NCBI RefSeq assembly: GCF_040717455.1
Contig: NZ_JBFEFH010000001.1
Span: 434,001 to 498,000, forward strand
From: Tautonia sp040717455
Lineage (GTDB): Bacteria > Planctomycetota > Planctomycetia > Isosphaerales > Isosphaeraceae
DNA length: 64,000 nt
Direction of reading: 5' to 3'
Below are positions 8,328 through 15,786 of this stretch, in pieces (positions within the stretch are counted from its first letter, which is position 1; each line of letters starts with the position of its first letter). A program made the translations under genes and the position numbers. The notes beneath the pieces were generated by a model. That model made no database searches. It had not been told where the DNA came from and saw nothing but the letters and a program-made list of their open reading frames with translations.

Positions 8328-9743
8328 TCAGCCGACCGAGCCTTCCATCTGGAGCTGGATCAGCTTGTTCATCTCGACGGCGTACTCCATCGGCAGCTCC
8401 TTGACCAGGGGCTCGATGAAGCCGGAGACGATGAGAGTGCTGGCCTCGGCCTCGGAGAGCCCCCGGCTCATCAGGTAGAAGAGCTGCTCCTCGCCGATCT
8501 TCGAGACGCTGGCCTCGTGGCCGAGCTTGACGTCGTCTTCCTCGATCTCGATGTAGGGGTAGGTGTCCGACCGGCTGATCGGGTCGAGGATCAGGGCGTC
8601 GCAGACGACGTTCGACTTCGAGCCCTTCGCCCCGTCCATGACCTTCAGCAGGCCCCGGTAGCTCGACCGGCCGCCGTTCTTCGAGATCGACTTGGAGATG
8701 ATCCGGCTGGAGGTGTAGGGCGCCTCGTGGACGACCTTGCCGCCGGCGTCCTGGTGCTGGCCCTTGCCGGCGAAGGCGATCGAGAGGATCTCGCCGCGGG
8801 CCCCCTTGCCGCGCATGTGGACGGCCGGGTACTTCATGGTCAGGCGGCTGCCGAGGTTGCCGTCGACCCACTCCATCAGGGCGTCCTCGTGGGCGACGGC
8901 GCGCTTGGTCACGAGGTTGTAGATGTTGTTCGCCCAGTTCTGGATGGTCGTGTAGCGGCAGCGGCCCCCCTTCTTGACGATGATCTCGACGACGGCCGAG
9001 TGGAGGCTCTCGGTCGTGTACATCGGGGCGGTGCAGCCCTCGACGTAGTGGACCTGGGCCCCTTCCTCGACGATGATCAGGGTGCGCTCGAACTGGCCCA
9101 TGTTCTCGGCATTGATCCGGAAATAGGCCTGGAGCGGGATGTCCACCTTCACCCCGGCGGGGATGTAGACGAACGAGCCGCCCGACCAGACGGCCGTGTT
9201 CAGGGCGGCGAACTTGTTGTCGTCGTGCGGGATGATCGTGCCGAAGTACTCTCGGACGAGGTCCGGGTACTCCCGGATGGCCGAGTCGGTGTCGGTGAAG
9301 ATCACGCCGAGCTTCTGCAGGTCCTCGCGGAGGCTGTGGTAGACCACCTCCGATTCGTACTGCGCGCCGACGCCGGCGAGGAACTTCTTCTCGGCCTCGG
9401 GGATGCCGAGCTTGTCGAAGGTCCGCTTGATGTCGGCCGGCACGTCGTCCCACGACTTGCCTTGCCGGTCGGCGGCCCTCATGTAGTAGTAGATGTCGTT
9501 GTAGTCGAGCTCCGAGAGCAGGCCGCCCCAGTTCGGGGTCGGCTTCTGCCAGAAGACCTCGAGGGCCTTCAGGCGGATCTGCCGCATCCAGTCGGGCTCT
9601 CCCTTCATCTCGGAGATCTGGTTGACGACCTCCGCGGACAGGCCCTTCTGGCTCTTGAAGTTGTAGTTGGCGTCCGAGTCGCGGAAGCCATACTTGTACT
9701 CTTCGTTGATGCCCTTGACCTGGGCGTTGAGGTCGGTTGCCAT
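8328..9743 (-). CDS. sufB: SufB, Fe-S scaffold subunit
   Basis: 471 aa from the ATG at 9743 (MATDLNAQVKGINEEYKYG). Full length for the family. Typical features: EPDWMRQIRLKALEVF (about 49-64), TPNWGGLL, the beta-helix core with YTTIQNWANNIYNLVTKRA, and the C-terminal ISRSDTYPYIEIEEDDVKLGHEASVSKI region, followed by MSRGLSEAEA. SufB binds the nascent cluster in the SufBC2D scaffold. It lies 83 bases downstream of sufC, same direction. The sequence is highly conserved and clearly functional. Confidence 0.97.
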   Translation of the reverse strand: MATDLNAQVKGINEEYKYGFRDSDANYNFKSQKGLSAEVVNQISEMKGEPDWMRQIRLKALEVFWQKPTPNWGGLLSELDYNDIYYYMRAADRQGKSWDDVPADIKRTFDKLGIPEAEKKFLAGVGAQYESEVVYHSLREDLQKLGVIFTDTDSAIREYPDLVREYFGTIIPHDDNKFAALNTAVWSGGSFVYIPAGVKVDIPLQAYFRINAENMGQFERTLIIVEEGAQVHYVEGCTAPMYTTESLHSAVVEIIVKKGGRCRYTTIQNWANNIYNLVTKRAVAHEDALMEWVDGNLGSRLTMKYPAVHMRGKGARGEILSIAFAGKGQHQDAGGKVVHEAPYTSSRIISKSISKNGGRSSYRGLLKVMDGAKGSKSNVVCDALILDPISRSDTYPYIEIEEDDVKLGHEASVSKIGEEQLFYLMSRGLSEAEASTLIVSGFIEPLVKELPMEYAVEMNKLIQLQMEGSVG

Positions 9744-9826
9744 GCGGGATTCTCCACCTTCGGGCGATGATCTGGGGCGACGCGGGCGAACACTCGGGAT
9801 GATTGCGAGGCCTTGGGCTGCCAAGC

Positions 9827-10660
9827 TCAGAAGGCCGAGGACGAGGTCAGGCCGGCACGCTCCTCCAACTCGTCCTCGTCCCTGGCGGCCTCGGGATACT
9901 TGGCCCGGATCCAGTCGTAGCCCTCGCGTTCCAGTTGATCGACCAGTTCGGGCCCGCCGTTCTCGACGATCCGGCCGCCGAAGAGGATGTGCACGAATTG
10001 CGGCTTGATGTAGGTGAGGATGCGTTGATAGTGGGTGATCACCAGCACGCCCGTCCCCTGGCGTTCGGCCACGCGGTTCACCCCCTCGGAGACGATCCGG
10101 ACGGCGTCGATGTCCAGGCCGCTGTCCGTCTCGTCGAGGATGGCGAACGAGGGTTGGAGCATGGCGAGCTGGAGCACCTCGGCCCGCTTCTTTTCACCCC
10201 CCGAGAATCCTTCGTTGAGGTAGCGGCGGGCGAACTCGGGGTCCATCCCCAGCTCGTTCATCACGCCGCGCATGTCCTTGCGGAACTCGCGCATCGGGAT
10301 GAGTTCCTCCCCTTCCTTGCGGTCGGGGTTCCGGACGTTAGTCACGGCGTGCCGGAGGAAGTTGGCCACGGTGACGCCGGGGATGGACGTCGGGTACTGG
10401 AAGGCGAGGAACAATCCCGCCTTGGCCCGCTCGTCGGCCTCCATCTCCAGGAGATCGACCCCGTCGATCGTGGCCGATCCTTCGAGGATCTCGTAATTCG
10501 GGTGGCCCATCAGGGCGTAGCTCAGCGTGCTCTTGCCCGAACCGTTGGGGCCCATCAAGGCGTGGACTTCCCCCTGGCGGAGGGTCAGGTCGACCCCCTT
10601 GAGGATTTCCTTGCCTTCGACGGCGACGCGAAGGTTCTTGATCTCCAGGACTTTGCTCAT
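9827..10660 (-). CDS. sufC: SufC, ATPase of the Fe-S scaffold complex
   Basis: 277 aa from the ATG at 10660 (MSKVLEIKNLRVAVEG). ABC-type ATPase: Walker A GPNGSGKST (about 37-45), Q-loop AFQYPTSIPGV, signature FSGGEKKRAEVLQ, Walker B AILDETDSGLDIDA and H-loop ITHYQRIL. The EKKR signature and the DETDSGLD Walker B are specific to SufC rather than to transporter ATPases. The enzyme drives conformational change in SufBC2D. It lies 123 bases downstream of the regulator sufR, first structural gene of the operon. Confidence 0.97.
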   Translation of the reverse strand: MSKVLEIKNLRVAVEGKEILKGVDLTLRQGEVHALMGPNGSGKSTLSYALMGHPNYEILEGSATIDGVDLLEMEADERAKAGLFLAFQYPTSIPGVTVANFLRHAVTNVRNPDRKEGEELIPMREFRKDMRGVMNELGMDPEFARRYLNEGFSGGEKKRAEVLQLAMLQPSFAILDETDSGLDIDAVRIVSEGVNRVAERQGTGVLVITHYQRILTYIKPQFVHILFGGRIVENGGPELVDQLEREGYDWIRAKYPEAARDEDELEERAGLTSSSAF

Positions 10661-10783
10661 CGTTCGGTGGCCTCGGTGGCTCTCGTCGCGGGTGCTGCCG
10701 GCCGGCGCGGGGTCCGACCGGCATTCAGTTCCAGTGAATCCGGGCAATCGGGGCGGGCCGGGCATGGGTGACCGCAAGCTCGG

Positions 10784-11497
10784 TCAACTGGCCTGGGCCC
10801 GAGAAGGGTCGGGGGTCGGTGTCGGTGTCGGGGTCTGAGGCGGGGTGGGGGTCGGCTTGGCCTCGAAATCGCAGGACCGGTGCCCGTCGAGTCGGCACTG
10901 GCTGAGGCGGAGCCCCTGGCCGAGGACCTTCTCGAACATCTTGCGTTCCAGGGCGCAGATGTCGCGGTCGGCCTCGGCCAGCTCGAAGTAGGGGCAGGAG
11001 TGGAGCTCGAGGACCGGCATGGCGTCGCCCCGCTGGGCGACCTCGGTCTCGACCCCCCGGCCGTGCAGGACGGTGCCGAGCTGCTCGAGTCGCTCTTGCC
11101 AGCCCCGGCCGCGGACCTCGGCGCGGTAGAGGTCGGCCAGGCGGTCGGTGATCCGGGCGAACAGGATGCGCCTGAGCTTCCGGTCCTCGACGTTGCGCAT
11201 CAGCTCTTCCCAGAGCGCGACGGCGAGATCCGCGTAGTTCTGGCCGAGCCGGCGGTGGGCCTCGACGCTCGCCTGGTAGACGTGCCGCGGGCGGCCCCTG
11301 CCGACGTGCTCGGCCCGACGCTCGACCAGGCCGGCCCCGCAGAGCCGGATCAGGCGATTGCGGACGGCGGTGGCCGTGACACCCAGTTCCGCGGCCATCT
11401 CGGCGACCGTCAGCGGGCCCCGCCGCCGGATCAGATCCAGCAGCGGGCGGTCGGAGCTGTCCGCCTCGAAGCCGTGGCGGTCGAACTGGGTGGTCAT
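10784..11497 (-). CDS. sufR: SufR-like winged-helix repressor with cysteine cluster
   Basis: 237 aa from the ATG at 11497; an in-frame TTG lies two codons upstream. Residues 18-75 form a DeoR/ArsR-like winged helix (VAEMAAELGVTATAVRNRLI, then a GRGRPRHVY wing). The C-terminal part holds four cysteines, C168, C181, C201 and C209, in a context (ELHSCPYFELA, DRDICALE) like cyanobacterial SufR, which senses Fe-S status by binding a cluster and represses suf genes. The spacing here is C-x12-C-x19-C-x7-C. The protein ends in a Thr-Pro repeat tail (about 215-231). Position as first gene of the operon fits autoregulation. The role is family-based inference. Confidence 0.88.
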   Translation of the reverse strand: MTTQFDRHGFEADSSDRPLLDLIRRRGPLTVAEMAAELGVTATAVRNRLIRLCGAGLVERRAEHVGRGRPRHVYQASVEAHRRLGQNYADLAVALWEELMRNVEDRKLRRILFARITDRLADLYRAEVRGRGWQERLEQLGTVLHGRGVETEVAQRGDAMPVLELHSCPYFELAEADRDICALERKMFEKVLGQGLRLSQCRLDGHRSCDFEAKPTPTPPQTPTPTPTPDPSRAQAS

Positions 11498-11530
11498 GGT
11501 CAATCGCCCTCCCCCCTCTCATGCGTCACG

Positions 11531-11542
11531 AGAATGATTCTA
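11531..11542 (-). promoter_or_regulatory. Candidate suf promoter -10 with overlapping palindromic operator
   Basis: Read on the minus strand, TAGAAT (11542-11537) is a five-of-six match to a sigma-70 -10 box, 40 bases upstream of the sufR ATG. It overlaps the perfect palindrome AGAAT-g-ATTCT at 11531-11541, so a protein bound there would block the promoter. No good -35 box is visible at the usual distance. SufR is the obvious candidate ligand, but this palindrome differs from the published cyanobacterial SufR site. Confidence 0.45.
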
Positions 11543-11575
11543 AACGGGAGCGGGGGGGATCGTCCACGAATTATT

Positions 11576-11608
11576 CGATTTTTCCGCAAAAAATAGTGTG
11601 AAAAATCG
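11576..11608. repeat. AT-rich 8-bp inverted repeat upstream of sufR
   Basis: Arms cgattttt (11576-11583) and aaaaatcg (11601-11608) flank 17 bases in an AT-rich island within otherwise very GC-rich DNA. It lies about 35-65 bases upstream of the candidate suf -10 box, where a second operator or an UP element would be expected. Whether it is a protein site or a hairpin cannot be told from sequence alone. Confidence 0.4.
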
Positions 11609-12026
11609 CGGGAGGGGCGGGCGAAGGCGAGGAGGCGCGCGGATCGGACGTCGCGTCACAACGGGTCGACCGTCGGCGTTTAATCAGGAAAGCGGAGGGG
11701 TATGGCGTGCTCCATCAGCAGGGGGTACGATCGATCCGGGAAACATCCATGACGAAAATGGGAAACCAGGATATGGATGCAACGCCCGTATCTTCATAGA
11801 ACTCACTGGCTGATCCAACCTTGATGCAATCCTGACCCGCAACCAGGCGTCATCGACGGGCGATGGCGTGGGTGAAGCGAGGTGGCTTCCACCGGAGACG
11901 GTGAGGCTCCTGGCCTCTTGACAACCATCCACGGATTTCTAATTTAACCAACTTAGGCCGCGGTTCGGCTGCCGTGCCGGCCCCGAGCGGCGTTGCTTCG
12001 GGAGGTCCCCCGCCGGGGTTCTGATT
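11609..12026. other. Divergent intergenic region between sufR and the S24-like gene
   Basis: No convincing gene. Short frames here lack codon bias and homology. The rightmost part (about 11900-11960) is AT-enriched and includes a consensus TTGACA at 11918-11923 followed 14 bases later by tctaat (11938-11943), or 16 bases later by taattt. This is a possible but badly spaced sigma-70 promoter for the gene starting at 12027, which also has an aggtcccc-type leader. The rest shows nothing I can assign. Confidence 0.4.
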
Positions 12027-12821
12027 GTGGCACGAAAGAAGACCTCGCATTCCCGCCTCAAGCTCAAGACGGTGATCTCTCACCGCTTGAAGGAGGTCCG
12101 CCAGGAGCTCTTCGGCGAGCATGGCGGCCCCGAACTGGCGAGGCGGCTGAACCTGCCCGCCCGCACCTGGTACAACTACGAAACCGGCGTCACCGTCCCG
12201 GCCGAGGTCCTGCTCGCCTTCATCGACCAGACGGGGGTCAACCCCGTCTGGCTCCTCTCGGGCGAAGGGCCCCGCTATCGTCGAGGCCTGGAAGACCAGG
12301 TCCTCTCCGACCTGACCCCTCAGGAGTTGATCCGGCGCGGCCTGGAGAAGCTCGAAGAGCGCGATCCGGAGGCCCTGGCCGTCGACCACGACAACGCCGA
12401 GCCGGCCGAGGAGTTCGTCACCGTCAGCGTGGTCAATTCCGAGGACCTCGCCGGGGACGTGACCCCCCTGCGGGCGGTCGATTCGATCCTGGTCTATCAC
12501 GGCTGGCTGAAGCACCCGAAGTCGACGGTGGCCCTCCGGGTCGAGGACGACGCGATGCACCCGATCCTCCCGATCGGCTCGATGGTCGCCGTCGACTGCG
12601 CCGTCCGGGGCGCGGAGGACTTGCAGGGACGCATCGTCGCGGCCCGGGTCGAGGGCCGGGCGGTGATCCGATGGCTCGAGCTGAGCGGTCGGCACCTGAT
12701 CCTCCGGCCGAACCGATCGAGCCCCAACACGCCGACCGTGGCCATCGAGCCCGCGGCCGTCGGGCAGGGCTCGGGGCCGATCCTGGGCCAGGTGGTCTGG
12801 TCCTGGAGCCGGTTCTCCTGA
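12027..12821 (+). CDS. HTH regulator with catalytically dead S24/LexA-like domain
   Basis: 264 aa, GTG start. The N-terminal part (about 15-80) is a Cro/CI-like helix-turn-helix (ELARRLNLPARTWYNYETG). The C-terminal part (about 150-262) matches the peptidase S24 fold: the site normally written G-x-S-M reads DDAMHPILPIGSMVAVD (175-190) with Ala176 in place of the catalytic serine, and the segment around RAVIRWLEL puts Arg215 where the general-base lysine belongs. Self-cleavage is therefore unlikely; the domain may serve for dimerisation or ligand sensing. It is transcribed away from sufR and precedes a PAS-AAA+ regulator by 125 bases. Confidence 0.85.
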   Translation: MARKKTSHSRLKLKTVISHRLKEVRQELFGEHGGPELARRLNLPARTWYNYETGVTVPAEVLLAFIDQTGVNPVWLLSGEGPRYRRGLEDQVLSDLTPQELIRRGLEKLEERDPEALAVDHDNAEPAEEFVTVSVVNSEDLAGDVTPLRAVDSILVYHGWLKHPKSTVALRVEDDAMHPILPIGSMVAVDCAVRGAEDLQGRIVAARVEGRAVIRWLELSGRHLILRPNRSSPNTPTVAIEPAAVGQGSGPILGQVVWSWSRFS

Positions 12822-12946
12822 TCTGTCGCGCCCGAATTTCGGAATCGGGCGTGGTCGGTGCTTGCATCGGACGCCTCCGCGACCGATCCTGATCGCTGCT
12901 TGCGATCTCGCCGGCAGGCGTGGGCCTCGGGCGGCGACGCCCGTCG

Positions 12947-14422
12947 ATGTCGGCAGAGCTCATCCCCTCGATCGTGCCGGCCCTCATGGCAGCAGTCCGA
13001 TCCTCGGGCCCCAGGCGCCCGGAGACATTGTTGCAACTCTCCGGAGAACCGGTCTTCCTGCTCGGACCGACCGGACGCTTCCTCTACGTCAATCCCGCCT
13101 GGGAGGAGCTGACCGGCATCCCCGCCTCGACGGCCCTGGGACGCTCCGACGACGCGGCGGACCGGCACCTCCAGCACTCCGAGACGCTCGACGGCTTCCA
13201 GCCTCCCATCGAGGTCATCGACGGCGTCGCGGTCTCGACGATCGTCCGGATCCAGCACCGGGATGGCGACGCCCGCCATCTCCGCCGGCTCGAATTCTGG
13301 CCCCATCACGACCGAGACGGTCGCGTGCTGTTCATCCTCGGCCTGGTCCGGCCGATGGACGAGGCGTCTCTCGCCCCCGAATCCCCCGGGGCTCGCCTCC
13401 GCGCGGAACTCTGGATGCTCCGCGAGGCGTTCGAGCGGCGATTCGGCTCGGATGCCCTGATCGGGTCCGGCCCGGCTCATCGACGGCTGATCGAGCAGAT
13501 CGAGGCCGCCTCGCTGGCGAAGGCCCCGGTCCTGATCGTCGGGCCTCCCGGGTCGGGGAAGCACCAGGTGGCTCGGGCTCTCCACCGGCGGGCAGGGCGG
13601 TCGGATGCCCAGTTCGTCGTGATCGACTGCGCGGCCCTCCCCGCCGAGGTGCTCGACCGGGAGCTGTTCGGCGATCCGGTGGCCCGGCCCGAGGGGGCCC
13701 CTCGGCTTCGATTCGAGCCCGGGGCGACCCTGGTCCTGGGAGACGTCCTGGAACTCCCCAGGGATCTCCAGGCCCGGCTGCACGAGGCCCTGACCCTCCC
13801 CGACGCGGCCCAGCTCCGCATCCTCGCCATCTCCGGCGGCGATCCGGAGGCCGCGGTGCGAGAGCAACGGCTCAGGTCCGACCTGTACTACGCCCTCTCG
13901 GCCCTGGTGATCCGCCTCCTGCCGCTCCACGATCGGCTGGAGGAGCTCCCCGTCCTGGCGCAGCACTTCCTCGATCGGGCCAACCGGAGGACCGGGCTTC
14001 GGCGCCTCGGCTTCCGCCCCGAGGCGATCGAGACGCTCGAGCAGTACGATTGGCCCGGCAACCTGAGCGAGCTCGCCCGGGTGGTCGAGTTCGCCCATCA
14101 ACGGGCCGACTCCGAGACGATCGGTCCCGAGCACCTGCCTCCGGACATTCAGGGGCATCTCGGCGGCGCGTACTTGCCCCCCGCCCAGGCGCAGGAGCAG
14201 CTCCCGCTCGACGCGATGCTCGAACGCCTCGAACGCCGCCTGATCGAGCGAGCCCTGCGATCGGCCCGGGGAAACAAGTCGCTGGCCGCCAAGATGTTGC
14301 ACATCTCCCGGACTCGGCTGCATCGTCGGGTCCAGGAACTCGGCCTGGCCGGCGATCCGGAGGACGAGGGGGGCCAGGGTCCCCCCCGGGGCGATGCCGA
14401 CCGCGAGGAATCGTGCCGCTGA
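12947..14422 (+). CDS. PAS-AAA+-Fis regulator lacking the GAFTGA loop
   Basis: 491 aa from the ATG at 12947; an in-frame GTG at 12920 is an alternative start. Domains: PAS (about 29-136, with the YVNPAWEELTGI signature), AAA+ (about 168-400; Walker A VGPPGSGKHQ at 198-207), Fis-type helix-turn-helix at the end (RGNKSLAAKMLHISRTRLHRR). In true sigma-54 activators ELFG is followed by HEKGAFTGA; here ELFGDP runs straight into a different, shorter sequence, and the Walker B segment ATLVLGDVLEL lacks the Asp-Glu pair. Sigma-54 contact and ATP hydrolysis are thus doubtful. It may act as a DNA-binding sensor. The lpxB gene follows at 116 bases. Confidence 0.85.
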   Translation: MSAELIPSIVPALMAAVRSSGPRRPETLLQLSGEPVFLLGPTGRFLYVNPAWEELTGIPASTALGRSDDAADRHLQHSETLDGFQPPIEVIDGVAVSTIVRIQHRDGDARHLRRLEFWPHHDRDGRVLFILGLVRPMDEASLAPESPGARLRAELWMLREAFERRFGSDALIGSGPAHRRLIEQIEAASLAKAPVLIVGPPGSGKHQVARALHRRAGRSDAQFVVIDCAALPAEVLDRELFGDPVARPEGAPRLRFEPGATLVLGDVLELPRDLQARLHEALTLPDAAQLRILAISGGDPEAAVREQRLRSDLYYALSALVIRLLPLHDRLEELPVLAQHFLDRANRRTGLRRLGFRPEAIETLEQYDWPGNLSELARVVEFAHQRADSETIGPEHLPPDIQGHLGGAYLPPAQAQEQLPLDAMLERLERRLIERALRSARGNKSLAAKMLHISRTRLHRRVQELGLAGDPEDEGGQGPPRGDADREESCR

Positions 14423-14538
14423 GGGATCCCGGAGAACCCCCTCGCCTGGGCTTCACCCGCCGGCGGTCCTCTGCTAGCCTGCGGCAAAGGGCCAAAAGGA
14501 TTGGCCTGCGACCGTTGCATGGAGGCGAGCGTCGCACA

Positions 14539-15762
14539 ATGCGGATCTTCATCTCCTGCGGTGAGCCGAGTGGCGACCTGCATGCCGCGAACCTGATCCG
14601 GGCGCTCCGCCGCCGCCTGCCCGGCGCCCGGTTCGTCGGCTTCGGCGGTCCCCGGATGACCGAGGCCGGGGCCACCTTGCTCTACCCGCTGGTCAACCTG
14701 GCCGTCATGTGGATCGCCCAGGTGATCGCCAATCTCCACGTCTTCATCGGCCTGCTGCGCCAGGCCGGGCGATCCTTCCGGGAGGAGCGGCCCGACGCCG
14801 TCGTCCTGATCGACAACCCCGGCTTCAACTGGGGAGTGGCGCGCCGGGCCAAGGCGCAGGGGATCCCGGTCATCTATTTCGTCCCTCCCCAGCTCTGGGC
14901 CTGGGCCGGCTGGCGGGTGGTCAAGGTCAAGAAGTACGTGGACCACGTCCTCTGCACCCTCCCCTTCGAGCCGCGTTGGTACGAGGAGCGAGGGTTCGGG
15001 GGGGCCGAATACGTCGGCCACCCTTACTTCGACGAGCTGGCGGGCCGCGTGCTCGACGACGCCTTCCTGGCCGAGCAGCGGGCCCGATCCGGCCGGGTCG
15101 TGGCCTTGCTGCCGGGTTCCCGGACGCAGGAGGTCGAGCGGAACTTCCCGATGATGCTCCGCGCCGCGGCGACCGTGGCCCGCGCTCGTCCGGATGTCCG
15201 CTTCGCCGTGGCCTGCTTGAACGACCGCCACCGCGACCGCTGCGCCGAGATGATCGCCGCCGAGCCCCTGGTGTCGGGGTGCTCGATCGAGCTCTTTTCC
15301 GGCCGGACTCCGGAACTGATCCGCCTGGCCGACCTCTGCTGGGCCGTGTCCGGTTCCGTGAGCCTGGAGCTGATGACGGAAGCCTTGCCGACGGTCGTCG
15401 TCTACAAGCTCGGGGCGGCCCATCTCTGGCTGGCCAACAAGATCGTCCAGGTCCGCTACATGACCCTGGTCAACCTGCTGGCCGATGCCGAGCTGATGCC
15501 CGAGTATCCCACCTCGGGCGACGTCTCTCACGAGATGGCCGACCACGCCCTCACGTGGCTCAACAACGAGGCCGAGCGGCTCCGCGTCTCGGAATCGCTG
15601 GCGGCCCTGCGTGATCGGGTCGTCGTTCCGGGGGCGACCGAGCGGGCGGCCGATCGGATCGCCGCCCTGCTGACGACCGCCGATCGCCCGGGCCCTCGCG
15701 GCCCCCACCGGCCCTTGCGGGCGCCGAGCGGCCAGGACGAGCGTGTCGAGCAGGCCGGTTGA
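14539..15762 (+). CDS. lpxB: Lipid-A-disaccharide synthase
   Basis: 407 aa from the ATG at 14539 (MRIFISCGEPSGDLHAANL). LpxB condenses UDP-2,3-diacylglucosamine with lipid X to form lipid A disaccharide at the inner membrane. Family features: GEPSGDLHAA at the start, the FVPPQLWAWAGWRVVKVKK region (about 115-133), and the GSRTQEVERNFP nucleotide-binding segment (about 193-204), followed by SGSVSLELMTEALPTVV. Length is normal. The reading frame remains open far upstream over the preceding regulator, but that extension is a frame artefact. It supports a lipid-A-containing outer membrane. Confidence 0.95.
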   Translation: MRIFISCGEPSGDLHAANLIRALRRRLPGARFVGFGGPRMTEAGATLLYPLVNLAVMWIAQVIANLHVFIGLLRQAGRSFREERPDAVVLIDNPGFNWGVARRAKAQGIPVIYFVPPQLWAWAGWRVVKVKKYVDHVLCTLPFEPRWYEERGFGGAEYVGHPYFDELAGRVLDDAFLAEQRARSGRVVALLPGSRTQEVERNFPMMLRAAATVARARPDVRFAVACLNDRHRDRCAEMIAAEPLVSGCSIELFSGRTPELIRLADLCWAVSGSVSLELMTEALPTVVVYKLGAAHLWLANKIVQVRYMTLVNLLADAELMPEYPTSGDVSHEMADHALTWLNNEAERLRVSESLAALRDRVVVPGATERAADRIAALLTTADRPGPRGPHRPLRAPSGQDERVEQAG

Positions 15763-15786
15763 CGCGACCCTCGACACGACCGGGAG

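Noticed and set aside
10805..10860. Thr-Pro coding repeat at the end of sufR, considered as a repeat array
   Set aside because: It is a short low-complexity tail in one gene, not a CRISPR or tandem array. No CRISPR arrays were seen anywhere in the window.
11598..11813. 71-codon frame in the sufR/S24 intergenic region
   Set aside because: No ribosome binding site, no codon bias and no recognisable domain.
12862..14538. A long open frame leading into lpxB that would give a 966-residue fusion
   Set aside because: The upstream part runs in a different frame over the PAS-AAA+ gene, has Arg/Pro-rich noise-like composition and no family motif. LpxB begins properly at 14539.
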